Shown: positions 16,397 through 25,300, counted from the stretch's first letter. The stretch: DNA of 28,888 nt from Prevotella sp. UBA3776 (GCA_002369515.1 DFFM01000015.1:152604-181491); one strand, 5' to 3'. The notes: generated by a model not told the origin, from the letters alone. A program made the numbers and translations.

Positions 16397-19198
16397 TTAC
16401 TCAAACTTCCACCAGTCCAACCGCACGTCGCCATCGGTCTGCGCGAAGCAGATGTAGAGGTCGTGAACGCCAGTGGCACCCTTCACCTTGGCGGCAAAGT
16501 CGCGATAAAGGTCAACCGACCCAGTGGAAGTGATGTTCAGCGTGGCCACCACGGGGCCGTCCTTGCTGTCCAGCCGCACACAGACGGTGGCGCGGCTCGT
16601 GGCTGCAGCCGTCAGGGCAAAGCGCTTGGCTCCCTTGCTGCCGAAGTCCACACCGCGCAGACGGATGTACTCGCCGTCGTCCAGGTCGTAGATATACATG
16701 TTTCTTCGTCCCGTCGATTCAGGCATCTTGGCCACGACGCCCGTATTCTCAACACCCATCTTGGCCGACTTCAGCCCGTAGCCCCAAGCCATGGTCTCAG
16801 CCTCCACCCGATTGTAGGGATTCAGCCACTGCACCTGCTGGAGGGGCGACTGGTCCATCCAGTAGGGCACTTCGTTGATGGTGCCGTCGGCATTGTAACT
16901 GATTTCCGTGGCCGAAACCGAACGGCGCTCATGATGCACATAGGTGTCCAGATGCATCAGGTCGTAGTCCTGGCCAAAGGCGTACCACCGCCCTTTGTAC
17001 TCGCAGATGCCGGGATGGTTGCCGCGGTCGCGCTCGGTGGGGCGCATGATGTAGCCCTTCGACTGCCAGGGGCCTGTGGGCGAGTCGCTCATGGCGTAGC
17101 CCAGCGCCTCGGGGCAACATGTGGACGCATAGGCAAGATAGTAGTGGCCGCCCCGTTTATAGAGCCACGGGCCTTCCTGATAGTGGTCGATGTGGTAGTC
17201 CAGCTTGTGTATTTCGCTCTTCAGCGAAATCATGTCCTCGTTGAGCAGGGCGTAATAAGTGTTGGGGTTGCCCCAGTACATGTAGGCCTGGCCGTCGTCG
17301 TCGATGAACACAGTGGGGTCGATGTCGTCCCAGTGCTCCTGCTGCCAAACGAGCGGTTTGCCCAGCGGGTCACGGAAGGGGCCGTAGGGCGAGTCGCTCA
17401 CCAGTACGCCGATGCCGTGGCCGTGCAACGGTGCGTAGAGATAATACTTGCCGTTGCGTTCGACGGTTTGGATGGCCCATGCGCCGTTCTCGCGCGAGCG
17501 CCAGGGAAAATCCTTGAGCGACGCTACGGCCCCATGCTCGGTCCAGTTCACCATGTCGGTGGTGCTCCACAGCAGCCAGTCGTACATGAAGAAGCCTGCC
17601 GAACTCTTCTCGTTCTCGTCGGCAATGTCCTCGGGCGACGCATCGTGCGACGTATAGAGGAACAGGGTGTCGCCCACCACCATCGGCGACGGGTCGGCCG
17701 TATATTTTGTCTGGAACAGCGGCATGTTCACCTGCTCCAGGCCGCGCAGCTCCCACCAGTCGAAATTGAAGAGCTTCGGCCCCTTGCGACCGGTGAACAC
17801 CAAGAACAAGTCGCGATGGCCGAGGGCGCTCTCATGCAGGGGGGCCAGGTCGGCCGTCAGCGTCTGCCACCGTTCCCAGCCGCCGGTGGCGTTTACCTCG
17901 AGCCGTCCGAGCAACTGTCCGCCCAGGCTGTCGAGTCGCACTTCAATCTGTCCGCCGCGCAGGCCGCTGGCCACACGCGCCGTGAACGTGCGGGGCACCT
18001 TGTTGCCCAAATCGACGTTCTGCAGCTTGATGTAGTCGCCGTTGTGAATGTCGGTCACATAAACGCCCACCTCGTCGTTCTGCTCGGTTTTCACCCCGCT
18101 GGAGAAGGCCATGGTCTCGGCCTCCACACGACGGTAGGGGTTGAACGTCCCCACAGGCTTCACGCCTTCGTCCGTGGGCATGATGGTGGGGAACGAACCG
18201 TCGGCATTGTACTTGAACTCCTCTACGGCCACGCTGCGTCCGAATCCGCCGCCCTTGGGCAGTTTGCCCGTATGATAGAAGAAATAGGAGTGTCCCTTGT
18301 AGTCGGCCACACCACAGTGGTTGGTAAACGAGTTGGTCTCGCACAGGGGCATCACCTCGCCTGCGTAACTCCACGGCCCGAGTGGCGACGGTGCCGTGCT
18401 GTAGCTGATGTGCTCGGGTACGCCCCCCGCTGCATAGAGCAGGTAGTAAAGCCCGCCTGCTTTTTTCTCTCCGCGGGCGAGGTTTCCTGAGCGTTTGGCT
18501 TTCCCCTTCGCGGGGGATGAGACGGGGGCTTTCATCAGCCACGGCCCCTCCACGTACGAATCCTTATATTTCACACCCTCCTTGCGTTCGCTCATCATGG
18601 GGCCGCCGAAAGCCTGCTCTGTCATGGGCAGACGCCCCACTTCGCCCTCGTAGCTGATCATGTCGCGGTTCAGCTTCAGGTAGTAGCACTGCGGATTGCC
18701 CCACATGAGCCATGCCTGCCCGTCGTCGTCGATCAGCACCGTGGGGTCGATGTGGTCCCACGAACCGTTCTCGAAGAGCGGCTTGCCCAGCGCATCGTGG
18801 AAAGGACCGGTGGGCGAATCGCCCACGGCCACACCGATGGCCATGCCGCCCGAAAGCTTGGAGTGGGCACACACATACCAGAAGAACTTGCCGTCGCGCT
18901 CCACACACTGGGATGCCCAAGCGCGGTCGTCGGCCCACGAGAAGCTCTCCAGCGCCAATGGCGAACCATGGTCAGTCCAGTTCACCATGTCCTCGGTGGA
19001 ATAGACGCGCCACTCCTGCATCCAGAAAAAGTCGGCTCCGTCCTCGTCGTGGCCGGTATAGACATACATGGTTCCGTTGTGTACCAGTGGTGCCGGGTCG
19101 CTCGTACACCACGTTTGCACAAATGGGTTCTGTGCCACGGCCGTCATTGTCCATGCCGCCAACAACAAGCCTACAATTCTTTTTCCAATCATCATCAT
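16397..19198 (-). CDS. Duplicated GH43-CBM6-GH43-CBM6 protein
   Basis: This is a 933-aa exported protein with a signal peptide (about 1-22, ending AVAQ) after three tandem ATG codons (MMMIGKR), preceded by an A-rich leader. It is an internal duplication. GH43 domain 1 (about 24-352) has D34, D151 and E217, and CBM6 module 1 (about 355-485) runs from RVEAETMA to FDWWEL. GH43 domain 2 (about 490-795) has D502, D627 and E675, and CBM6 module 2 (about 797-933) ends LDWWKFE. Both catalytic triads are intact, so two active sites are predicted, probably alpha-L-arabinofuranosidase and/or beta-xylosidase on xylan-type chains. CBM6 modules commonly bind xylan. Domain 1, but not domain 2, carries a 24-residue repeat insertion right after the catalytic E217 loop. 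Confidence 0.9.
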   Translation of the reverse strand: MMMIGKRIVGLLLAAWTMTAVAQNPFVQTWCTSDPAPLVHNGTMYVYTGHDEDGADFFWMQEWRVYSTEDMVNWTDHGSPLALESFSWADDRAWASQCVERDGKFFWYVCAHSKLSGGMAIGVAVGDSPTGPFHDALGKPLFENGSWDHIDPTVLIDDDGQAWLMWGNPQCYYLKLNRDMISYEGEVGRLPMTEQAFGGPMMSERKEGVKYKDSYVEGPWLMKAPVSSPAKGKAKRSGNLARGEKKAGGLYYLLYAAGGVPEHISYSTAPSPLGPWSYAGEVMPLCETNSFTNHCGVADYKGHSYFFYHTGKLPKGGGFGRSVAVEEFKYNADGSFPTIMPTDEGVKPVGTFNPYRRVEAETMAFSSGVKTEQNDEVGVYVTDIHNGDYIKLQNVDLGNKVPRTFTARVASGLRGGQIEVRLDSLGGQLLGRLEVNATGGWERWQTLTADLAPLHESALGHRDLFLVFTGRKGPKLFNFDWWELRGLEQVNMPLFQTKYTADPSPMVVGDTLFLYTSHDASPEDIADENEKSSAGFFMYDWLLWSTTDMVNWTEHGAVASLKDFPWRSRENGAWAIQTVERNGKYYLYAPLHGHGIGVLVSDSPYGPFRDPLGKPLVWQQEHWDDIDPTVFIDDDGQAYMYWGNPNTYYALLNEDMISLKSEIHKLDYHIDHYQEGPWLYKRGGHYYLAYASTCCPEALGYAMSDSPTGPWQSKGYIMRPTERDRGNHPGICEYKGRWYAFGQDYDLMHLDTYVHHERRSVSATEISYNADGTINEVPYWMDQSPLQQVQWLNPYNRVEAETMAWGYGLKSAKMGVENTGVVAKMPESTGRRNMYIYDLDDGEYIRLRGVDFGSKGAKRFALTAAATSRATVCVRLDSKDGPVVATLNITSTGSVDLYRDFAAKVKGATGVHDLYICFAQTDGDVRLDWWKFE
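18458..18529 (-). repeat. Diverged in-frame element after the first GH43 acid motif
   Basis: Codons 224-247 (APVSSPAKGKAKRSGNLARG and following) separate VEGPWLMK from GGLYYLLYA. In the duplicated half QEGPWLYK is followed directly by RGGHYYLAYA. In the coding strand, GCCCCCGTCTCATCCCCC and GGGGAAAGCC match the better-preserved copies with scattered changes. The insertion is 72 nt, a multiple of three. Confidence 0.75.
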
Positions 19199-19210
19199 AT
19201 TTTTTTTAAT

Positions 19211-19345
19211 TTACAGTTTACAGTTTATGGTTTAGTTTACGGTTTATGGTTTACAGTTTACAGTTTATGGTCTAGTTTACTGTTTACGGTTTACAGTTTA
19301 CAGATTATGGTTTAGTTTACAGTTTACGGTTCACAGTTTACGGTT
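19211..19345. repeat. Degenerate heptamer array (RGTTTAC)
   Basis: About nineteen GTTTACA/GTTTACG/GTTTATG heptamers, interrupted by shorter GTTTA or GTCTA units, occupy the leader of the duplicated GH43 gene. They are the reverse complement of the unit at 16314-16390 and more degenerate. Confidence 0.85.
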
Positions 19346-19346
19346 G

Positions 19347-19571
19347 TCTCTCCCACCCTGCGCGGTTCTCCCCGCCCCTCAAGGGGAAAGGCTACGGGTA
19401 GGCGAGCTTTGCTCGGGAATGGGGATGGGGGTGGGGTCTGTAACTCCCCGTCGCACTACCATCTCCCCGCAACCCTATCAACACCCCGTCACCTGCGCGG
19501 AAACTTCTCCCCCACCCTGCGCGGCTCTCCCCGCCCCTCAAGGGGAGGGGATGGGGGTGGGGTCTGTATCT
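19347..19571. repeat. Two direct copies of the G-rich intergenic repeat
   Basis: Copy A (about 19352-19443) and copy B (about 19510-19567) share CCCACCCTGCGCGG, CTCCCCGCCCCTCAAGGGG and GGGATGGGGGTGGGGTCTGT. Copy A carries about 33 extra nucleotides with a CGAGC-TTT-GCTCG hairpin (19403-19415). Copy B has the same G4 motif as the 45-bp arms near 14193. The repeats lie just after the GH97 copy 2 stop (19598), as the other set lies after GH97 copy 1. Confidence 0.9.
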
Positions 19572-19597
19572 TATTCACATCTGTCAACAGCAAACTG

Positions 19598-21619
19598 TCA
19601 ACCGCCAATCACCACGCCTCCATTGCAGGGAATCGTCACCGTCAGTTGGCGCTTCTTGTTCAGCCTCACGTTCTTCACGCTCCCCTTCAGCCGCGCATCG
19701 TCGCTATATACCGTGAGCGGCACACCCGCTTCGAACATGGGCAGCGAGAGCGTCAGCTTCAGCGCCTTCTGTTCGGCATTCACGCCCGCCACATACCAGC
19801 GCTCGCCACACCGCCGCGCCAAAACGACGTAACGTCCCGGATAGCCATCGATGTAGCGCACCTCGTCCCACGTCGTGGGCACCTCCTTCATGAAGTCGAT
19901 GGCCCACGCAGGAGCATCCGTCAGGTTGTTGGGAGCCAGGGCGAAGTGCTGCACACTGCTCTGGAAGAGCACCGCCGTGGCCAACGCAAACACGTCGCTG
20001 GTCATGCGCCGTGTGCCGTGCTGGTTGTCGGCACCGTAGTGCTTGTTCAGCGCCGATCCGCCAAAGTCCATCGCCCCCACTGCGTTGCGCACAAAAGGAT
20101 GGATGGTGGCATTGCGCGCCTCCACATTGCAGAAGTCCTGCGAGAAATGCAGGTTCTCCGAGGCGAGCACCGCCTCGGACGCCACATAGTTGGGATACAT
20201 GCGCTCCCAGCCGCGCGGCAGCGTACATCCGTGGAAAATCACCATCAGCCCATGCTCGTTGGCATCGGCCAGTATGTCCTCGTAGAGCTGCATCATGGGC
20301 TGTTTGTCGCCGCCGAAGAAATCGACCTTGATGCCACGAATGCCCGTGCGCTCCATCCAAGCCATCTCCTTGCGCCGCTCTATGGCGTTGTTCATCTTGC
20401 CGATGGGCGTCTGTGGGGCGTCGTTCCAGGCACCGTTGCTGTTGTACCACAGAAACAGTCCAACACCCTTCTCGCGCCCGTAGCGGGCCAGTTCCTCAAT
20501 GCGCTCGTAACCAATCTGGCGGTCCCAGAAGGCGTCTATCAGCACACTCTGAAAGCCCATCGTGGCCGAGAAGTCGATGTAGCGTTTCTGCTCGTCGAAG
20601 TTGCAGCTGGGGTCCATGCCGATGATCCAGCTCCACGACCCCTTGCCGTAGGTGTAGTCGCGCTTGGCCTCATATTTGGGGGCCACCAGGTCATAGGGCA
20701 CCGTCGTTTCCACCACGTTCTTGAGCGTGGTGCCCACGGTGATGGTGCGCCACGGGGTCAGGCCGGGCAACGCCACGGCCGGGCAAACCGAGCCGGCTCC
20801 GTTCATCTCGCCACTCTGCGGAAATCCTATGCGGTACGTTCCGCCACCTTCGTTCAGCAATCGGCTGCCCACATAGCCGCCATCCACTCCCGTCTCGCTG
20901 ACAAGCAGCCAGAAGTGAGCATCCCAAGCCCCCTTCTTTTCACCCTGGGGGGAATGGTTGGCTGCGCGGATCGCCCCGCTCAGGGGGGACAAGGCGGAGG
21001 CTTCGGGAACCTTGAAGAGGCACGGGAACGTGTATCCTTCGCCCCATCCGTTCCTGCCCACAGCCTCATCGGTGCCGTAGGGGGTCTCGTAGCTGGGCGA
21101 CGTGCGGGCAAAGCCGCCCATCGGTTTCGACTGGGGAGCCATGAACGCAGTGGTCGCGGCAGGCAGACAGAAACTGGTGGCCTCGCGCTCAACCACACAT
21201 ACACGGGTCTCGCCCACTGGCAGCAGCCGGTAACGCAGTGCCACGTCGCGGTTGCTCACCCGCACAATGAGGTCCATCATCCGCTTGCCGCCCTGCACGA
21301 AACCGCAGACAGCCTCGGTGGCCTCATAGTCCACCCTGCGCTGCTTGATGGTGCGCAGCTCGTAGCTGTCGCTCACCCGCCGACTCTCGAACGCCTCCAT
21401 CGACACGTCCTTGGTCAGGTCGGCCACGTTGGTCACCACACCCAGCGGCGAACGCCCTATCACCTCGCTGCCGTCCAGCAGCACACGGTAGGCGGCCTGC
21501 CCGCCGTCGTCATTCACCACCACGGTGAGCCGTCCGTCGGGGCTGCTCACCGCCTTTTCCGAGGCTTCAGCGCAGAGGCCGCCTCCCACCAAAAACAAGG
21601 CTAGAACTATATTTCTCAT
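19598..21619 (-). CDS. Glycoside hydrolase family 97, retaining (alpha-galactosidase type), copy 2
   Basis: This is a 673-aa exported protein with a signal peptide (about 1-19). The GH97 N-terminal beta-sandwich (about 20-310, starting SSPDGRLTVVV), barrel (about 325-580) and C-terminal beta-domain are present. D433 in IKVDFF corresponds to the retaining nucleophile and E488 (LASENL) lies 55 residues later, the same spacing as in copy 1 and in BtGH97b (D415/E470). Alpha-galactosidase is the likely activity, and other retaining alpha-glycosidase activities cannot be excluded. Copies 1 and 2 are clearly diverged, so they are paralogs of different specificity rather than a recent duplication. 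It is the first gene of its unit, behind the -7 box at 21820 and a hairpin-array leader. Confidence 0.9.
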   Translation of the reverse strand: MRNIVLALFLVGGGLCAEASEKAVSSPDGRLTVVVNDDGGQAAYRVLLDGSEVIGRSPLGVVTNVADLTKDVSMEAFESRRVSDSYELRTIKQRRVDYEATEAVCGFVQGGKRMMDLIVRVSNRDVALRYRLLPVGETRVCVVEREATSFCLPAATTAFMAPQSKPMGGFARTSPSYETPYGTDEAVGRNGWGEGYTFPCLFKVPEASALSPLSGAIRAANHSPQGEKKGAWDAHFWLLVSETGVDGGYVGSRLLNEGGGTYRIGFPQSGEMNGAGSVCPAVALPGLTPWRTITVGTTLKNVVETTVPYDLVAPKYEAKRDYTYGKGSWSWIIGMDPSCNFDEQKRYIDFSATMGFQSVLIDAFWDRQIGYERIEELARYGREKGVGLFLWYNSNGAWNDAPQTPIGKMNNAIERRKEMAWMERTGIRGIKVDFFGGDKQPMMQLYEDILADANEHGLMVIFHGCTLPRGWERMYPNYVASEAVLASENLHFSQDFCNVEARNATIHPFVRNAVGAMDFGGSALNKHYGADNQHGTRRMTSDVFALATAVLFQSSVQHFALAPNNLTDAPAWAIDFMKEVPTTWDEVRYIDGYPGRYVVLARRCGERWYVAGVNAEQKALKLTLSLPMFEAGVPLTVYSDDARLKGSVKNVRLNKKRQLTVTIPCNGGVVIGG
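20927..21001 (-). repeat. GC-rich in-frame insertion in GH97 copy 2
   Basis: Codons 207-231 (ASALSPLSGAIRAANHSPQG and following) are a GC-rich segment with CCCCGCTCAGGGGGG on the plus strand. GH97 copy 1 joins the flanking strands directly (YPALVEAAD to LFVLITESN). It is similar in style to, but not the same sequence as, the APLSSPLGG element, and may be a second family. Confidence 0.55.
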
Positions 21620-21682
21620 TTCTTCTGTGTTTTCTCTCTTCTATAAAAACTAAAAGTTATTCGTCTTTTTTTGCAGCAGGTG

Positions 21683-21802
21683 GTAGCGTGTCCCACGTCG
21701 CTATCCGTGAATAATGTGACGTGAGACACGTCACCTCCTACGTGAATTTGTGACGTGGGACACGCCACCTCCTACGTGAATTTGTGACGTGAGACACATC
21801 AC
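21683..21802. repeat. Array of four hairpins in the GH97 leader
   Basis: Three direct units spaced 34 nt apart start at 21716, 21750 and 21784, for example GTGACGTGAGACACGTCAC. Each has an 8-bp inverted repeat around a 3-nt centre, perfect in unit 1 and with one mismatch in units 2 and 3. An inverted fourth copy lies at 21683-21701. They sit between the -7 box at 21820 and the GH97 ATG, so they would be transcribed in the leader if that promoter is right. They could be protein-binding sites or RNA stem-loops. Confidence 0.85.
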
Positions 21803-21819
21803 CACCTACTTGGACACTG

Positions 21820-21827
21820 CAAAAATA
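21820..21827 (-). promoter_or_regulatory. -7 box for the GH97/GH43/GH97 unit
   Basis: On the minus strand this reads TATTTTTG (TAnnTTTG). Initiation would be near 21813, giving a leader of roughly 190 nt that includes the hairpin array. A convincing -33 element at 19-21 nt was not found. Confidence 0.45.
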
Positions 21828-21956
21828 CAATATCTTCTCCACAATGCCTCGCCCTTGATGTAACAAATATTTTATGTGCTATAACCCCGCACGCGCAGAA
21901 ACCTTCTCGGGCGCACTTCTTCCTCGCACAGAGGCCTTTTGCTCCGAGAATACAGA

Positions 21957-21983
21957 CAGGGCTCGCCATCACGGCGAGCCCTG
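21957..21983. other. Strong 11-bp stem-loop
   Basis: CAGGGCTCGCC (21957-21967) pairs perfectly with GGCGAGCCCTG (21973-21983) across ATCAC. There is no T-run on either side, so it is not a textbook terminator. Lying 60 nt beyond the terminator at 22044, it may be a backup stop or a processing site. Confidence 0.6.
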
Positions 21984-22043
21984 CCCATAACTAACTCAAT
22001 AAAATGAAAAATACTATTTACCAAATAAAAATCTAAAAGCGTT

Positions 22044-22074
22044 CACCAGGCCCGACTCTCGTCGGGCACTGGTG
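22044..22074 (-). terminator. Intrinsic terminator after the 1640-aa/68-aa genes
   Basis: CACCAG-GCCCGAC (22044-22056) pairs with GTCGGGC and CTGGTG (22061-22074), a 13-bp stem with one bulged A and a TCTC loop. On the minus strand it is followed by a T-rich stretch (CTTTTAGATTTTTATTT). It lies about 70 nt past the stop of the small gene. Confidence 0.75.
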
Positions 22075-22142
22075 TCTTACTATTATTTTTAACTTTACAT
22101 TTCTTCCAACAGTAGGGAATCATGCCGCCCCCATAAGGGGCA

Positions 22143-22349
22143 TCATTCATCCCACAGATTGATGTTGTGGGGGAGGCTGGGAGTTGCCTCCTCGTCCCAC
22201 TCAAAGTTATTCTCTTTTCCGAAACCACTGCCTGTCTCAAAACTTCCTTGTTCAACATCAATTTTTTGTAGTACAGAACCTATCAGTCTTACTTGTACTG
22301 TTTCCGTTAAGGGTTGCATATAGTCTTTCTTCATTGTCTTAATCTCCAT
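22143..22349 (-). CDS. Small acidic peptide of unknown function
   Basis: This is a 68-aa peptide with no domain I recognise by function. The N-terminal part MKKDYMQPLTETVQVRLIGS resembles short Bacteroidales peptides of the MKK-Y-P-TE type often found next to exported proteins. The C-terminal half is acidic and Gly/Asn-rich, ending INLWDE. The ATG at 22349 is six nucleotides after the stop of the 1640-aa gene and preceded by ACAAAA. An alternative ATG at 22334 gives 63 aa starting MKKDY. It has no signal peptide or membrane helix. Close spacing and the shared terminator at 22044 indicate cotranscription with the large gene, so a partner role such as export or surface assembly is possible but unproven. 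Confidence 0.65.
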   Translation of the reverse strand: MEIKTMKKDYMQPLTETVQVRLIGSVLQKIDVEQGSFETGSGFGKENNFEWDEEATPSLPHNINLWDE

Positions 22350-22355
22350 TTTTGT

Positions 22356-25300
22356 TTACTTCATTCTGACTACTACTTTCTTTCCGTTACGGATATACAT
22401 ACCGGCTTTCGCGGGCGCCTCGATGCGCATGCCGCTGAGTGTGTACCAGACAGCATTTTCATTGTTATCCGATTCAAGAGTCACAATACCTGTAGTCTCA
22501 CCACTGGGCTCTTCTTTCTCATCGTAGAACAACACAATGTTAGCAATCTTGGCACCTGCATCTTTACTAAGCTCCATATAAGCAGAGTTGGCAGACAATG
22601 TTGCGCCCGTGCTATGATCAACCTTTACGAAACGTACTTTCATCGGATCAGTATTAACATTCTGCTTCCCATCATCGCCCGTACTATACCATTTGTTTGT
22701 CAGCACATAGCGGGTAATACCTTCGCCATTCATCACTTTTCCACCTGACAAGTGAGCCAGCAGCACATTGCCGTCGATATTACTTGTACCCTTATCGTGC
22801 ATGTCGGGAACAAAGAGGTGGAAACCTTTGTCAATCACATTCACACTCTTATCGCTGCCTGTAGTCTCATTATGGAGTATGCAACCTGTAGCATCGCCTT
22901 CAGCCGTTGCGGCCTTCAGGAATTCCACTTTCTCGAGCGAGATGCTCTTCTTGTCATCGGACAACTTACCATAGTAAGCCTTGATTGGCTGGCCTGTGAA
23001 GAACTCTGTCAGCCTATGGTCAATGATATGGTCGCGACTTTCGGTAGCATATCCTGTTAAGCCAATCTTCTTAAAGTCAGTAGATACTGCTATCTTTTGA
23101 ACAGACAAACCGTTCAGCCAAAGTTCCACATCTTTTTCAGCATTATTTTTCATAATGTAAACATAATCTTTCTTATTATCACCCATCGGAATCTCAATGG
23201 TCATGTCAAAGGGTTTTTCAGTAACTCCATCAACAGAGCATTTGGTTACGAGAGATGCATTCTTGATGGGTGTTGCTCTCACATATACAACACCGTTAGC
23301 AGGAACCTTAGGGAGTACTAACTTATGGAACAAACCTTCATCAGCATTCAGTTCAAGACTTCCAGTGTTTATAGCCACACTTCTGTTCATCAACTTAGCT
23401 TCTTCTGGAGTGTCAACAGAGCGCTTGAAACCGATACCGGCAATTTCTGCAAACATCTTATTTGCACCATAAAGTTGTCCACCATTGGCAAATAGGATGC
23501 CTGGCTCATTCATTGGAGCATTACGCAGACTATGAACACCTTCGTCTTCTACCCAGCCTTTATAGTCTTCAACGAGATTCAATGCATTCATTTCATTTTG
23601 AATAGCATGTTCTATATACAATTGATCGTCCATGGTTGCATCTTGTATCTCTAACAGATCCATGAAGTCCCAAGTGTAAGGATAAGGCATCGTCTCAAGG
23701 TAACCCACGGCGAGGTTGCCTGGTGTATAGTCGGTGACGTAGGTATTGTCATCATCCTTTGTCTTTACCGTCATGTCAGCACGGAATGAACCAAAATCGC
23801 CCTTCTTTACAGCACCTTCAATCTTCACTGAATTATATGGAAAATCATCAGATCCGACAGATTTGAAGTTACTTTCCGGAATGATTCCATCCTCGCCAAG
23901 TAAGCTAGCGAAGAGATTACCGCGCAATTGGTCAACGTTGCCACTTTCTAATGTCTTCTTTTCCTTGTATCCGCTATAGCGCATGAAGAATTCCATATCC
24001 TTCGGGAAGGTATCATCCTCGGTGTAGACAACCTCAGGTCCATCCTTCATTGTTACACTGTTCTCGGTCAGGATGTCTGCATTATCGTTAGCCGCATTGC
24101 GATAGATGTCAATGGAGTATATTTTCAGCAGACCGGCCTCCTGCACATCGATGGCGAAGTCGGTATCGTCGCTCGTACTCGTTTTATTGACGATGAAGTG
24201 ATACTCGCCGTGAGGCAGCGTGTTGGCAGGTGAAGCCTCATCAGTGTATGGCTTGGAACCACCGATGATATAATCAGTATTTTCGGGAATGGGTGTTCCC
24301 TTGGCATCCTTGGCATTAGTGAGCCACAGTACGGCTTTCTGCTCAAAAACATCGTTGCCGCCACCATCAGCGTTGCCGAAGCATCCCATCTTGATAACCA
24401 CACGGTCGTTGGCCTTCAGTCTCGGAATAATGAGCTTACCACCGCCCATCAGGCCGATGAAGCGGTCCTTGAATGAAGATGTGGGAGCTTCGTTCTCGTT
24501 GTAGACGCCCAACTCGTTAGGCTCTGTAAAGAAGACCAGACCAGCGGTTTCATGAATCATGTCGGCGTTATCAGCCTCCATATCATAGATGCTCTTGAAG
24601 ATAGGTTCTTTCTTATTGGGAACGTCCACATAGTCATGCTCCCAGTCTGTAGTCAGACCGTCGGCCTTGTGAGTCTCCTTGAAGAGTTTGGATTTGCTTT
24701 CCCAGGCAGTTTGAGCTGTAGCGTATCTCGTTCCGTCATCCTCGCCATATTTGCCAAGGTCCCAGCCGCTATTCACTTCTGTTGTATATGTTTCTCCACC
24801 ATTATAACTTATAGCTCCATCTCTTTTGGTAATATAATCACCCTTACCAGAGTAGAAGTCCCAGTGTTTCACTTCTTTTCCTCCTGATGTAGCTGCTACA
24901 CGCTGCGTCTTATCGTCGTTCCATTTGGCATCTGCCGCATCGTAAGCGATAGTAAGAACGAAGCTGGCCTGTCCCATGCCATTGTTGACATGAGCCACAA
25001 CGGCGCCTCCAGGATTGTATGCTTCGCCTGTTTCTGGATTTGTGCCTTCCCTGAATTTGATGTCAGAGAAGCTCAGCCACTGCTTAGTTCCATCATATTC
25101 CACCTTGGCCTTAGCACTCACCACGTTACCAAGGCACTTAATTCTTGGCTCTTGTTCAGCGTTGCGCGTAAAAGTATTGTTAGCGAGATCATAAGCATTA
25201 TTTCCATAGCCATGATCTGTTCCATCCAAATCTGTGTATGGGCCACCCGTGATTTCTGCCACTTTTTGTATGGCAGCATTTCCGTTTGCCACTTCCGTGT

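Noticed and set aside
22043..22261. 72-aa minus-strand frame overlapping the small gene
   Set aside because: It overlaps the 68-aa gene in another frame and ends inside the terminator hairpin.
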